A stretch of 42,283 nt of DNA from Deltaproteobacteria bacterium. GTDB taxonomy: Bacteria > Desulfobacterota > Desulfomonilia > Desulfomonilales > Desulfomonilaceae. Where the stretch lies: the NCBI GenBank assembly GCA_021777225.1, contig JAJYDQ010000038.1, positions 1 through 42,283 of the forward strand. Direction: 5' to 3'. The notes below the pieces were generated by a model. That model saw nothing but the letters and a program-made list of their open reading frames with translations, was not told the origin of the DNA and ran no database searches. Shown piece by piece: positions 15,870-24,530 of this stretch (the stretch's first letter is position 1; each line of letters starts with the position of its first letter). The position numbers were made by a program, and so were the translations under genes.

Positions 15870-16385
15870 TCACAAAAGAGTCTTCTTCAATTCTTGGATC
15901 AGTTCCATCATTGCGGCGCCTTCCATATTTTTCGAAAACTTCGGAACAACGGCGGAGCCGGATATTCCGGCGTCCGCCAGTTTTTTCTTTTCACGTTCAA
16001 GGACAACTTTTTTGTCTTTGTTTTTGTTCTTAGACTTGTCTTTAAAAGTTATTTTAAATTGTTCAATTTCGCTCTTTTTTGAAGAAGCGAACGGCCAGCT
16101 TTCAAATCTATCAAGAAAAACGCTCAATTCAGCTTGATTTGAGACTCCGCCGACAACCTCGTTCCAAATAAGCTTATCAAGAACAGATCGATCTTCGGGA
16201 ATTTCTTCACTAAGGTTAGTGAACACAGCCTGATTCGGCCCTGAGGGATCCATCAATCTCAAGGCGTAACCCTTAGCTTTTTTTTGCAATTCCTCATTCT
16301 TGAGGCGATCCTTCTCCTGGACGGAAAGGACCATTCCTCTGGTACGTTCCATAATAATGTCAACAGTGCTACGAATCTCTGCCAA
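15870..16385 (-). CDS. Conserved-looking hypothetical protein, charged, no recognised domain
   Basis: I do not recognise this 171-residue protein. It is soluble and hydrophilic: an N-terminal helical part (about 1-45, rich in Glu, Lys, Arg), a middle part with LIWNEVVGGVSNQAELSVFLDRF, a very Lys/Asn/Asp-rich stretch (about 113-133) and a helical C-terminus. No signal peptide, membrane segment or Cys cluster is present. It begins with TTG, supported by GGGG six bases upstream and by absence of a better ATG. It lies 80 bases downstream of proA on the same strand, so may be co-transcribed, and ends eight bases from the convergent binding-protein gene. Confidence 0.7.
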   Translation of the reverse strand: MAEIRSTVDIIMERTRGMVLSVQEKDRLKNEELQKKAKGYALRLMDPSGPNQAVFTNLSEEIPEDRSVLDKLIWNEVVGGVSNQAELSVFLDRFESWPFASSKKSEIEQFKITFKDKSKNKNKDKKVVLEREKKKLADAGISGSAVVPKFSKNMEGAAMMELIQELKKTLL

Positions 16386-16465
16386 TGCTGTACCCCAAAC
16401 ACCAAGCGAACGTTAAATCCGCCGGGGAAAAATCCGAGAGTTGTTTAACTAATAGACGTAAACGA

Positions 16466-17722
16466 TCACTCTCTTATTTGTCCTTCTCCCAGAACAATAA
16501 ACTTAGTTGTGGTCAGGTCCTTAACACCCATCGGCCCATAAGCGTGGATCTTGGTTGTGCTGATTCCAATCTCTGCTCCCAGTCCAAACACATATCCATC
16601 GCTCATTCGAGTAGAAGCGTTGACCACAACTGTCGAAGAGTTTACTTCCCTTAAAAATTTTTGAGACGCGTCATAATCTTTTGTGACAATAGCTTCAGTA
16701 TGAAGTGACCCATATTTTGCAATATGCTTGATAGCCTCATCCATATTCTTGACAATTTTGACAGCCAGAATAAGATCCAGGTATTCGGCGTACCAATCAT
16801 CCTCAGTCGCCGGGGTCATCCAATCAACCACACGTCTACTGTTTTCACAACCCCTTAACTCAACCCCGGCACGTTTCAATTCCGAAGAGACTTTTGGAAG
16901 AAATTCTTCAGCGATCAATTCATGGACGAGCATCGTCTCAAGTGAGTTACAAACACCGGGACGTTGCGTCTTGCCGTTTAAGGCTATCTTGACAGCCATA
17001 TCCTGGTCTGCGAATTCATCTACATAGAGGTGGCAGACCCCTTTGTAATGCTTGATGACAGGGATTCTGGAATTCTGGGAGACAAACCTTATAAGTTCTT
17101 CGCCACCTCTTGGGATAATAAGATCTACTAATTCTTCCAACTTTAGAAGATGCAGGATGGCTTCACGATCCGTAGTCGGCAGCAGGTTGACAATATCCGG
17201 ATTTACACCAAAATTGTTAAGAGTTTCCTTGAATATATTCACTATGGCCATGTTGGAATTAAAGGCTTCCGAACCGCCGCGAAGTATGACGGAATTTCCG
17301 GCTTTCAGACATAATGCGGCGGCGTCCGCAGTAACATTGGGCCTCGATTCATAGATTATCCCAATAGTTCCCAGGGGAATTCTCATTTTGCCTACCCGCA
17401 TGCCGTTAGGTCTAGTCCACATTCCAGTGATCTCGCCAACCGGATCAGGAAAAGCGGCAATTTCTTCGAGACCTTCAACTGTCTGCTTAATTACTTTATC
17501 AGAAAGGGTTAGACGATCTATCATCGCAGTAGATAATCCGCTTTTCTTTCCGGACTCTAAGTCCTTCAGGTTTTGGTTCTGAAGATTTTCTTTTTCGGCC
17601 GTTATTTTGCGCGCAACTTCAGTTAGAATTACGCTTTTGGTTGACATTGAAAGTTTGGCGGCATCCGCTGCGGCTTCATGTGTAACTCTGGCTATGTTGA
17701 ATGTTTCTTCCTTGACAGACAT
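16466..17722 (-). CDS. proA: Glutamate-5-semialdehyde dehydrogenase (gamma-glutamyl phosphate reductase)
   Basis: This 418-residue enzyme reduces gamma-glutamyl phosphate to glutamate semialdehyde with NADPH, the second step of proline synthesis. It has the standard ProA length and motifs: IPLGTIGIIYESRPNVTADAAALCLKAGN (115-143), the LRGGSEA loop, IIPRGGEELI, and the catalytic Cys258 in TQRPGVCNSLET. The C-terminal part has SSTVVVNASTRMSDGYVFGLGAEIGIST. The ATG follows CGGAGTG. No proB lies beside it. It looks like a housekeeping gene separate from the catabolic locus. Confidence 0.96.
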   Translation of the reverse strand: MSVKEETFNIARVTHEAAADAAKLSMSTKSVILTEVARKITAEKENLQNQNLKDLESGKKSGLSTAMIDRLTLSDKVIKQTVEGLEEIAAFPDPVGEITGMWTRPNGMRVGKMRIPLGTIGIIYESRPNVTADAAALCLKAGNSVILRGGSEAFNSNMAIVNIFKETLNNFGVNPDIVNLLPTTDREAILHLLKLEELVDLIIPRGGEELIRFVSQNSRIPVIKHYKGVCHLYVDEFADQDMAVKIALNGKTQRPGVCNSLETMLVHELIAEEFLPKVSSELKRAGVELRGCENSRRVVDWMTPATEDDWYAEYLDLILAVKIVKNMDEAIKHIAKYGSLHTEAIVTKDYDASQKFLREVNSSTVVVNASTRMSDGYVFGLGAEIGISTTKIHAYGPMGVKDLTTTKFIVLGEGQIRE

Positions 17723-17918
17723 GGCTCACTCCGAGTGTATGTTGAGTTGATCATAGCAATTGGGAAATGTTATGGTGCATGTTCGGCATCGACACTTAGA
17801 AAATTATGATTAGCACCTGCCTATTGATTTATCAACCGATACGCGTCATTAATTTGGAGTTATCAGTTGCCTGTAGTTGCACGTGTTTGAGGTATTTAAA
17901 AATTGAGGGGTTCATTTG

Positions 17919-18434
17919 ATGGTTCCAATTATTTCTGTCGTTGGCAAATCAGGTTCAGGCAAGACGACTTTACTTGAAAAATTGATAAGGGAACTTACCA
18001 AACGAGGACATAGGGTCGGGTCAATAAAACACGACGCGCATTCATTCGAGATAGATCATGAAGGGAAAGACTCCTGGCGTCACAAGAAAGCGGGCGCTGT
18101 CCTGACTCTTATTTCTTCAGCTTCCAAAATAGCCATGGTTTTGGACTCGGACCATGATCATTCTCTAAAAGAATTACGTGATAAATTTGTCAGAGACGTG
18201 GATTTGGTTTTAGCAGAAGGTTACAAACGTGAAGATCTTCCTAAAATTGAGGTATTCAGGAGTTCCCACCGCAAAGAGATGCTATGCTCGAAAGAGGATA
18301 ATCTGGTCGCCGTGGCTGGTGATCCCCCTTCAGTTCCACATGGGATCCCCGTATTTGACCTGAATGATCCAGTTACTCTGGCGAATTTTATTGAGCAGGA
18401 GTTCCTGTTGGCAAGAAACAGCATTAGAAACTAA
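17919..18434 (+). CDS. mobB: Molybdopterin-guanine dinucleotide biosynthesis protein MobB
   Basis: This 171-residue P-loop GTPase helps make the dinucleotide form of the molybdenum cofactor. Walker A is GKSGSGKTT at residues 9-17, followed by IKHDAHSFEIDHEGKDSWRHKKAGA, a MobB hallmark, and DLVLAEGYKREDLPKIEVFR (Walker B region). I start at the ATG at 17919, eight bases after GAGGGG; a TTG just upstream is less likely. The gene is 1.9 kb from a molybdenum hydroxylase operon. MobB classically serves bis-MGD enzymes, whereas xanthine-dehydrogenase-type enzymes normally use the mono-cytosine form, so it may instead serve formate dehydrogenase-type enzymes elsewhere in the genome. Confidence 0.92.
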   Translation: MVPIISVVGKSGSGKTTLLEKLIRELTKRGHRVGSIKHDAHSFEIDHEGKDSWRHKKAGAVLTLISSASKIAMVLDSDHDHSLKELRDKFVRDVDLVLAEGYKREDLPKIEVFRSSHRKEMLCSKEDNLVAVAGDPPSVPHGIPVFDLNDPVTLANFIEQEFLLARNSIRN

Positions 18435-18459
18435 TTATCAGGACAAGGGCCACTCAAAC

Positions 18460-19254
18460 TCATTTCAGGCTAATGACTCTCGATATGGCTTCACTAGTTT
18501 CCAATGCTAACTCCTTAGCTTTTGTCATTTTTTCCGGCGCATCAGCAAGATCAAGCCCGACAAGCCAGAATCCGGCCACCATTCGTCTTCGGTTTTTCTT
18601 ACCGTGAAATATGGGTGCGGCGATTGCAGTAACATTCATCAAGTATTCTTCGTGATCGTGGGCGATGCCTTGCTCTCTAATCTCTTTGAGTTGTTCCATG
18701 TATACAATAGGGTCTGTGACTGAATACGGCGTAAACCTAGGAATTGGATTTTTTCTCAGGATCTCCCTCAGGTCGTCCGGGTCATGATAGGCAAGAAATA
18801 TTTTCCCAGCCCCCCCCGCAAATAGAGGGAGACGCGTTCCGGGTCGGGCTGTAATTTTGAGGTCCTTGGAAGATTCAACCTGATCCAAAATTAATAGATG
18901 AGACCCACCACACATTCCCAGAAAAACATCCTCGTTAAGTTCAACACTTAGTGTTTCTAGATACGGGCGAGCCAACTCAACGAGAGGGATCCTCACTGAG
19001 GTCAGCTCGGCAATTTTTCTGGTTGTAAACCCGCAAGTATATTTGCGAGTGATTGGATCCCGCAATACCCATCCCGTCTCTTCAAGGGCAGCAAGTATCC
19101 CATGCGTGGTTGATTTGGCCAATCTCAGTTTAGACGCGATTTCACTTATTCCAGGATTCTCACTTTCGGTGAGTATCATTTTTAAAACGCGCATTGCCTT
19201 TGAAACAATTGGCGCAGAATAAGAGACTGAAACAGCCTTTTGCTTCGAGTTCAT
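18460..19254 (-). CDS. IclR-family transcriptional regulator
   Basis: This 264-residue regulator has an N-terminal winged helix-turn-helix (about 15-75: ILTESENPGISEIASKLRLAKSTTHGILAALEETGWV) and a C-terminal GAF-like IclR effector domain (TARPGTRLPLFAGGAGKIFLAY, HDHEEYLMNVTAIAAPIF). IclR proteins sense small organic acids or aromatic compounds. The gene diverges from the cysteine-rich gene and Mo-hydroxylase operon across 201 bases containing a promoter and a 16-base palindrome, so control of that operon is the natural guess. The ribosome-binding site is poor. Its 3' end converges on mobB. Confidence 0.92.
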   Translation of the reverse strand: MNSKQKAVSVSYSAPIVSKAMRVLKMILTESENPGISEIASKLRLAKSTTHGILAALEETGWVLRDPITRKYTCGFTTRKIAELTSVRIPLVELARPYLETLSVELNEDVFLGMCGGSHLLILDQVESSKDLKITARPGTRLPLFAGGAGKIFLAYHDPDDLREILRKNPIPRFTPYSVTDPIVYMEQLKEIREQGIAHDHEEYLMNVTAIAAPIFHGKKNRRRMVAGFWLVGLDLADAPEKMTKAKELALETSEAISRVISLK

Positions 19255-19386
19255 TCCAATGCCCCATGGTCAATGGTAAGCAACCTGTTTCCATTGAGAC
19301 TACGTGTTCATGATTATGAACTATATTTAAATTCATTACCGTTTTGAGGCTTGATTGTCAACGGAATTATCTTAGCATTTTATACC

Positions 19387-19416
19387 TTGACACTATCTGT
19401 TGATAAAGACTATTTT
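19387..19416 (+). promoter_or_regulatory. Candidate rightward promoter upstream of the Cys-rich/Mo-hydroxylase genes
   Basis: A perfect TTGACA (19387-19392) is followed after 18 bases by TATTTT (19411-19416), four of six -10 matches. The palindrome at 19428 begins 11 bases downstream, near the likely transcription start. Confidence 0.45.
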
Positions 19417-19427
19417 ATTACCAAATA

Positions 19428-19443
19428 GTTCTGAATACAGAAC
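19428..19443. promoter_or_regulatory. Candidate IclR operator palindrome
   Basis: GTTCTGAATACAGAAC is a perfect 6-bp inverted repeat with a 4-base centre, 12 bases before the start codon of the downstream gene and just after the candidate promoter. Its location in the iclR-divergent region suggests an operator. Assignment to the IclR protein is inference. Confidence 0.5.
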
Positions 19444-19455
19444 GAACCCAATACG

Positions 19456-20193
19456 ATGACGCTTAAGGTAAAATTTAGCGACCTTCTTAGGGCTACTCTC
19501 AGTTTCAGGACAGGAAACGAGAGTTGGATTGGCTTTTCGCCTGATGGAAATTCATACCACATCGTTTCTCCCGTGGATACTCAGATTTCTAAAGGTGTCA
19601 TGGCCTGCAATCGCCCTAAGGATGGGACCCCATTCGGGGGTTACATTCGATGGCTTTATTTTAGAATACCACCGTTTGGAACATCCACACATGATGACGA
19701 GATAGTTCGAAAAGAACATGCCAAGATGATATCAGAAGGCCTGATCAGGGACCTGAGGCGATTTGGGATCGAAGCTGAAATAGATGAAAATGGCGCGTCT
19801 TCCGCCGATTTATCGTTAGAAAAACAAGCTGGCGCTTTTAAGCAAGACCTTGTTTGTTCAGGATGTTCCCGGAAGTGGAACAGGCTCGCAGATTCTCTCC
19901 GAGATCCGCTGCTCATTTTTGTGGCATATCGCGCCTGTATTGACGATTTTTCTAAGGGAGTTTACGTTTTTGAGCACAACTGTCTAGGCCATTTGCATAT
20001 TTCGGCTTCCAGCTTTGTCAGGAGACGTCCCTTCGCAAAAAGCCTTGCCGGCTTCCAGGGTTGTCCCGGATTTTGCTATTATGAGCACTCTTTTCAGGAA
20101 TGCCGTGCTAATTGTGAAGGTTCGTGTTATCGGCGTATAGCTGTTAAGCTTCACAGACGGAGCGACATAACTAAGGATTTGCGGCTTATGTAA
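19456..20193 (+). CDS. Hypothetical cysteine-rich protein
   Basis: I do not recognise this 245-residue protein. The N-terminal two-thirds look like a soluble globular domain without signal peptide or membrane helix. The C-terminal half carries nine of ten cysteines: Cys134-x2-Cys137, Cys161, Cys176, then Cys203-x3-Cys207-x8-Cys216-x3-Cys220-x3-Cys224, with His174, His179 and His211 nearby. This spacing suggests zinc or an iron-sulfur cluster but fits no ferredoxin motif I know. It precedes the Mo-hydroxylase subunit genes by 96 bases and follows the likely promoter, so it may be a dedicated accessory or maturation protein, or a first gene of the operon. The start ATG has no good ribosome-binding site. 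Confidence 0.75.
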   Translation: MTLKVKFSDLLRATLSFRTGNESWIGFSPDGNSYHIVSPVDTQISKGVMACNRPKDGTPFGGYIRWLYFRIPPFGTSTHDDEIVRKEHAKMISEGLIRDLRRFGIEAEIDENGASSADLSLEKQAGAFKQDLVCSGCSRKWNRLADSLRDPLLIFVAYRACIDDFSKGVYVFEHNCLGHLHISASSFVRRRPFAKSLAGFQGCPGFCYYEHSFQECRANCEGSCYRRIAVKLHRRSDITKDLRLM

Positions 20194-20289
20194 ACCAGGG
20201 GTTCATGTTGTTCGGTTTGTATCCCCCGGACAATTTGAACTTTATATCTCTAACATTTTTATTCCTTAATTAAACGGGAGGAAAAGAGC

Positions 20290-21177
20290 ATGCTCCTGCC
20301 CAAATTTGATTATCATGAACCCGCCACGCTAGAAGAAGCCTTACGTCTGCTCTCGGAAATGGGAGGCAACGCCAGGATTATAGCAGGCGGAACTGATCTC
20401 CTGGTTCGGATGAAGCTAAAAGTCGAAAAACCGAGCCAACTCATATCATTGCGGAAAATCCCAGGATTTGACGCGATAATTCGGAGAGAGAATCACGGTG
20501 TCACTATAGGGCCTGCTGTGACGGCGGCTGAACTGTCGAAAAACGAATTAATTCTCGACAGGTTTACACCTATAGCGCTTGCTGCAGGCAGATTGGGCGC
20601 TCCCGTAGTTAGAAACCGGGCAACCATTGGTGGAAATCTTGTCAATGCGAGACCGGCGGCGGACCTGCCTCCAGCCTGCATGGTTTTGGACACTAAACTA
20701 AAACTAAAAAGTGCGACAACCGAACGGGAAATTGAGGTCGGTGAATTCTTCCGAGGCCCCGGAGAAACTACGATAGAACCGAACGAGTTGCTCGTCAGCA
20801 TCTTTGTAGAAACTCCCGCTCCATGGACCGGAGGAGCCTACATAAAGCTTGGGGCCAGAAAAACTTTGGAAATCTCTATGGTTAATGTTGCGGTTCTCCT
20901 AACCCTCCAAGACCAGGAAGGTATTATAGTCGATGCAAAAATTGCGCTGGGCGCTGTTGCGCCTACCCCTGTGAGGGCCTTTGCCGCAGAGGAGTATCTT
21001 ATTGGGCGCCAACCATCCACAGAGGTTTTCCATGAGGCTGGCGCTATAGGTGTAGGCATGTGCGAACCGATAACCGACCACAGGGGATCGATGGAATATA
21101 GATGCCTTATGATTGAGACTCTTACATCAAGGGCACTGAATCAGGCTTATCAAAACGCTTTGGCATGGAAGCCGTGA
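20290..21177 (+). CDS. Molybdenum hydroxylase, FAD-binding subunit (CoxM/XdhB type)
   Basis: This 295-residue subunit carries the FAD of a xanthine-dehydrogenase-family enzyme and passes electrons from the Fe-S subunit to an acceptor. FAD-binding motifs are IAGGTDLLVRMK (31-42) and ATIGGNLVNARPAADLPPA (111-129). It starts PKFDYHEPATLEEALRLL, typical of this subunit. It lacks a recognisable extra Cys-rich [4Fe-4S] insertion of the 4-hydroxybenzoyl-CoA reductase beta subunit, so I do not assign it to that enzyme. The ATG follows GGGAGG. Subunit order FAD, Fe-S, Mo matches other three-gene operons of the family. Confidence 0.93.
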   Translation: MLLPKFDYHEPATLEEALRLLSEMGGNARIIAGGTDLLVRMKLKVEKPSQLISLRKIPGFDAIIRRENHGVTIGPAVTAAELSKNELILDRFTPIALAAGRLGAPVVRNRATIGGNLVNARPAADLPPACMVLDTKLKLKSATTEREIEVGEFFRGPGETTIEPNELLVSIFVETPAPWTGGAYIKLGARKTLEISMVNVAVLLTLQDQEGIIVDAKIALGAVAPTPVRAFAAEEYLIGRQPSTEVFHEAGAIGVGMCEPITDHRGSMEYRCLMIETLTSRALNQAYQNALAWKP

Positions 21178-21273
21178 CCGAGCTTGCATATAAAACCGAT
21201 TAATATCTAGGTGTTGCACATTTGAGTTAATGTATTTACCAGAAATGGATCTCGTTTCGCCGGAGAACGAAAT

Positions 21274-21756
21274 ATGAAAAAAGCAATTCAACTTACGATA
21301 AACGGTCAACCGGTAGAGGCCTCTGTTTCTCCCAACCAGACCCTAGTACAGTTTTTGAGGGACGACATGGGCTTGACGGGGACTAAACATGGTTGTGGTC
21401 TTGGAGACTGTGGGGCTTGCACTGTGTTACTTGACGGGAAGGCTGTCAATTCCTGTCTGGTTTTGGCTGTTCAGGCAGATGGCTGTCAGATTTTGACCAT
21501 AGAAGGACTGGCTGAAAACGGAAAACTTCATCCGCTGCAACAGGCTTTCGTAGATAAAGGGGCGATTCAATGCGGCTTTTGTACTCCGGGTATGATCCTG
21601 TCCGCTAAAGCGCTTCTGGATGAAAAACCTAATCCTACTGAATTGGAAATAAGGACGGCGATCTCCGGAAATCTTTGTAGATGTACAGGATATCAAAAAA
21701 TAGTCGAGGCCATAGGTGAAGCTGCGGAAGTCATAAGATTCAGGGAGGAATCGTGA
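21274..21756 (+). CDS. Molybdenum hydroxylase, [2Fe-2S] subunit
   Basis: This 160-residue subunit has two [2Fe-2S] domains: a plant-ferredoxin-like N-terminal one with Cys41, Cys46, Cys49 and Cys61, and the helical C-terminal one with Cys100, Cys103, Cys135 and Cys137 (CGFCTPGM and CRCTGY). All eight ligands are present. It relays electrons from the Mo site to FAD. The gene follows the FAD subunit by 96 bases, starts after GGAGAACGAA, and ends one base before the Mo-subunit ATG. Confidence 0.96.
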   Translation: MKKAIQLTINGQPVEASVSPNQTLVQFLRDDMGLTGTKHGCGLGDCGACTVLLDGKAVNSCLVLAVQADGCQILTIEGLAENGKLHPLQQAFVDKGAIQCGFCTPGMILSAKALLDEKPNPTELEIRTAISGNLCRCTGYQKIVEAIGEAAEVIRFREES

Positions 21757-21757
21757 T

Positions 21758-24118
21758 ATGGGCGATTATCGAGTTCTGAACACCAGAGCGCCTAGGATCG
21801 ATGGGCCGGCGAAAGCTACTGGTCAGGCCAAATACGCTGATGATTTCAAGATGCCGGGAACGTTGTATGCGGCCATATTGCAGAGTCCTATCGCGCATGC
21901 CCGGATCCTGCATATAGATACATCCAAAGCCAAGAAATTGCCGGGCGTAAAGGCAGTCGTCACATCGAGGGAAGCCGGACTAATAAAATACGGTGTTTCA
22001 CCTGCAAGGTATGATGAAACCCTGTTTGCCCATGACAAGGTTCGCTATGTCGGCGATGAGATTGCCGCTGTGGCCGCTTTTGATCAGGATACAGCTCAGG
22101 AAGCCCTCTCCCTGATCAAGGTGGATTACGAGGAATTGCCGGCTGTATTTGATATGTTTGAAGCTATGAAGGAAGGCGCCCCACAAATACACAATGAGTT
22201 CCCAGGTAACATGAATGCGGAAGTACATCAGGAATTCGGTGACACAGACGCGGCGCTTGCGGCTTGTGATCTGGTTATAGATCATACATTTCTTAACAAG
22301 CGACAGGACGCTGCTTTCATTGAGCCTCATTCATGTCTCGCGGTATATGAACCTTCCGGAAGATTGACTTTATATACTTCTACTCAGGTACCTCATTATG
22401 TGATGAGGACTGTCGCAATGACGTTACAGATACCTGTAGGCAATGTCCGGGTTGTCAAGCCTTACGTCGGTGGAGGTTTTGGGCCGAAGTGTGAAGCTAC
22501 CCCACTTGAAATGAGTTGCGGTCTTCTTTCAAAAGTCACCGGACACCCAGTCAAGATGTCTTATTCCAGGGAACAGGTGTTCCTTCATAGTCGAGCCAGG
22601 CATCAGTTTTATGCGGAGATGTCCCTAGGAGTGATGAAAGACGGAACAATGGTGGCCCTTAAAAACAAAGCCGTACTTGATGGAGGCGCTTACACAAGTT
22701 TCGGCATAGCCACTGTTTATTATTCAGGTTCTTTGCTCGGTGGCCCTTACAAGCTGAAATCCATGAAGTACGATGGATATCGCGTCTATACCAATAAACC
22801 CGCTTGTGGCGCTCAACGGGGACACGGCGGGGTAGCACATAGGGCCTGTTTCGAGCAGCTTATTGATATGACCGCTGAAAAACTCGGCATGGATCCAATA
22901 GATATGCGCTTGAAGAACATCATGATGACAGGAGACATGACTGTAAACGAACTCGATATGTCCAGTCTCGGAATGAAAGAGTGCATCGAGGCCATTAGAA
23001 AGGGGTCCGACTGGAATAACAAAAAGGGCAAGCTTCCCAAGGGAAAGGGGATCGGCATGGCCTGCGGATTCTTTGTGTCAGGAGCCGGTTATCCAATTTA
23101 CCGATCCGATACTTACCATTCCACTGTGGTGATAAAATTGAGTGAAGATGGAGGAATGGCCAACGTGTTGACAGGGTCCGCCGAGATTGGTCAGGGATCT
23201 GACACAACCATGGCGATGATTGCCGCCGAGACATTGGGAATATCGCTTGACAACGTTCGCGTTTATTCCGGGGACACAGACTATAGTGTAGATCTCGGGG
23301 CCTATTCGAGTAGACAAACCCTTATGACCGGCCATGCGACAAAGGAAGCAGCGGAGGAAATCAAAAGTAAAATAGCTCTTTACCTTTCTCAAGAACTGAA
23401 CGTGCCTATCGCCTCGATAACATTTGGCGATGGAATCGTGAAATTCGACGGAGGCCCTGGCAACTTTGACAAGCTGAGAACTAACTACATAAAAGAACAT
23501 AGGGGCTGGACAGACCCACCTTCCGGCGAATACCTAACATTTAGGGAAGCCGCCAGGTTGGCCTATTTGAGGGCAGGCACAATAGTCGGGACGGGAAAAT
23601 ACAAGCCTCCCAAACTTGGTGGATCATACAAGGGGGCCGCCGTTGGGACGTCTCCAGCGTATGGATGTTCAGCTCAAATAGTCGAAGTATCGGTAGACCT
23701 TGACACAGGACAAATAACTGTTGATGGAATGACGGACGCTCATGACTGCGGTCTAGCCATAAACAAGATGTCGGTTGAAGGGCAGATGCAAGGATCACTT
23801 TCCATGGGGCTTGGTGAATGTTTGTTCGAAGAAGTGAAGTTTGACTCCAGAGGCAGGATCATTAACCCGTCACTTGGGGAATATAAAATTCCCACAGCTT
23901 TGGATATGCCAAAAGTCAAATCGATCATAGTTGAATCAAATGAGCCGAATGGTCCTTACGGCGCAAAAGAAGTCGGTGAAGGCGCCATCATGCCGACGAT
24001 CCCTGCTATATTAAACGCAATTTATGACGCTACTGGTGTACGCATCAACGAACTTCCCGTGACATCTGAAAGATTGTTTATGGCGTTAAAGAAAAATGCG
24101 GAAGGTGCTAAGATTTAG
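21758..24118 (+). CDS. Molybdenum hydroxylase, molybdopterin-binding catalytic subunit
   Basis: This 786-residue catalytic subunit contains an N-terminal aldehyde oxidase a/b hammerhead domain (RAPRIDGPAKATGQAKYADDF) and the large Mo-cofactor domain: KPYVGGGFGPKCE, GAQRGHGGVAHRA (the Arg of the substrate-channel loop), ITVGSAEIGQGSDT-like segment near 460-475 and the catalytic Glu741 in KEVGEGAIM. This Glu is the base that activates water in xanthine-type hydroxylases. The Cys-loop of aerobic CO dehydrogenase is absent, so CO oxidation is unlikely. The substrate could be an N-heterocycle, purine, aldehyde or an aryl-CoA; context does not decide. Its ribosome-binding site AGGGAGGA lies in the end of the Fe-S gene. 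Confidence 0.95.
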   Translation: MGDYRVLNTRAPRIDGPAKATGQAKYADDFKMPGTLYAAILQSPIAHARILHIDTSKAKKLPGVKAVVTSREAGLIKYGVSPARYDETLFAHDKVRYVGDEIAAVAAFDQDTAQEALSLIKVDYEELPAVFDMFEAMKEGAPQIHNEFPGNMNAEVHQEFGDTDAALAACDLVIDHTFLNKRQDAAFIEPHSCLAVYEPSGRLTLYTSTQVPHYVMRTVAMTLQIPVGNVRVVKPYVGGGFGPKCEATPLEMSCGLLSKVTGHPVKMSYSREQVFLHSRARHQFYAEMSLGVMKDGTMVALKNKAVLDGGAYTSFGIATVYYSGSLLGGPYKLKSMKYDGYRVYTNKPACGAQRGHGGVAHRACFEQLIDMTAEKLGMDPIDMRLKNIMMTGDMTVNELDMSSLGMKECIEAIRKGSDWNNKKGKLPKGKGIGMACGFFVSGAGYPIYRSDTYHSTVVIKLSEDGGMANVLTGSAEIGQGSDTTMAMIAAETLGISLDNVRVYSGDTDYSVDLGAYSSRQTLMTGHATKEAAEEIKSKIALYLSQELNVPIASITFGDGIVKFDGGPGNFDKLRTNYIKEHRGWTDPPSGEYLTFREAARLAYLRAGTIVGTGKYKPPKLGGSYKGAAVGTSPAYGCSAQIVEVSVDLDTGQITVDGMTDAHDCGLAINKMSVEGQMQGSLSMGLGECLFEEVKFDSRGRIINPSLGEYKIPTALDMPKVKSIIVESNEPNGPYGAKEVGEGAIMPTIPAILNAIYDATGVRINELPVTSERLFMALKKNAEGAKI

Positions 24119-24129
24119 GGAACAACAGA

Positions 24130-24179
24130 CAGTGAAGCCGGCTGAGAAGATCCTGTAGATTCTCTCGCCGGCTTTACTG
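24130..24179 (+). terminator. Long hairpin after the Mo-hydroxylase operon
   Basis: CAGTGAAGCCGGC (24130-24142) pairs with GCCGGCTTTACTG (24167-24179) with one G-U pair, and GAGAA pairs with TTCTC inside, giving a strong stem 12 bases after the Mo-subunit stop. Only three T residues follow, so termination may be partial or Rho-assisted. Confidence 0.7.
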
Positions 24180-24326
24180 TTTGATCAAGTGTTAATAGGG
24201 AATTACAACTCTTCGGCGTGACTAAGCTAAACCCAGAGGACATTCAGAATCCGCTATGGGGCCCAGATAATCCTGAAAACTACTCGCCGAAACATCGATC
24301 TAACTGTGTCCATTATGTGAGATAAC

Positions 24327-24530
24327 GTGAAATTCATCTTAAATGGATTCCCCGAAGACTTCCAAGGAGCGACTCTTACCATTCAGACTCTCCTGGAAAA
24401 AACCCAGGAAGATGATCCTGCGGTGATCGTTGAGCTTAATGGACGCTTCGTTCATAGAAGAGACTTTTCATCCCGTTCAATTAACGAGGGGGACCGAGTT
24501 GAATTCATTCATCCATCGTTTGGAGGCTAA
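24327..24530 (+). CDS. ThiS/MoaD-like ubiquitin-fold sulfur carrier
   Basis: This 67-residue protein has the beta-grasp pattern of ThiS (VIVELNGRFVHRRDFSSRSINEGDRVEFIHPSFGG) and ends in the Gly66-Gly67 tail that is adenylated and thiocarboxylated in sulfur transfer. It starts at a GTG with GTGAGA upstream. It lies 208 bases after the Mo-hydroxylase catalytic subunit, beyond a hairpin, with no thiG, thiF or moaE beside it. It could supply sulfur for thiamine, for molybdopterin or for the sulfido ligand of the Mo enzyme. Sequence looks closer to ThiS than to MoaD, which is usually longer. Confidence 0.8.
   Translation: MKFILNGFPEDFQGATLTIQTLLEKTQEDDPAVIVELNGRFVHRRDFSSRSINEGDRVEFIHPSFGG

Noticed and set aside
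21758-24118. Aerobic CO dehydrogenase catalytic subunit
   Set aside because: The active-site Cys loop of CoxL (AYRCSFR) is not present; the Glu741 region and channel Arg fit the general hydroxylase family.
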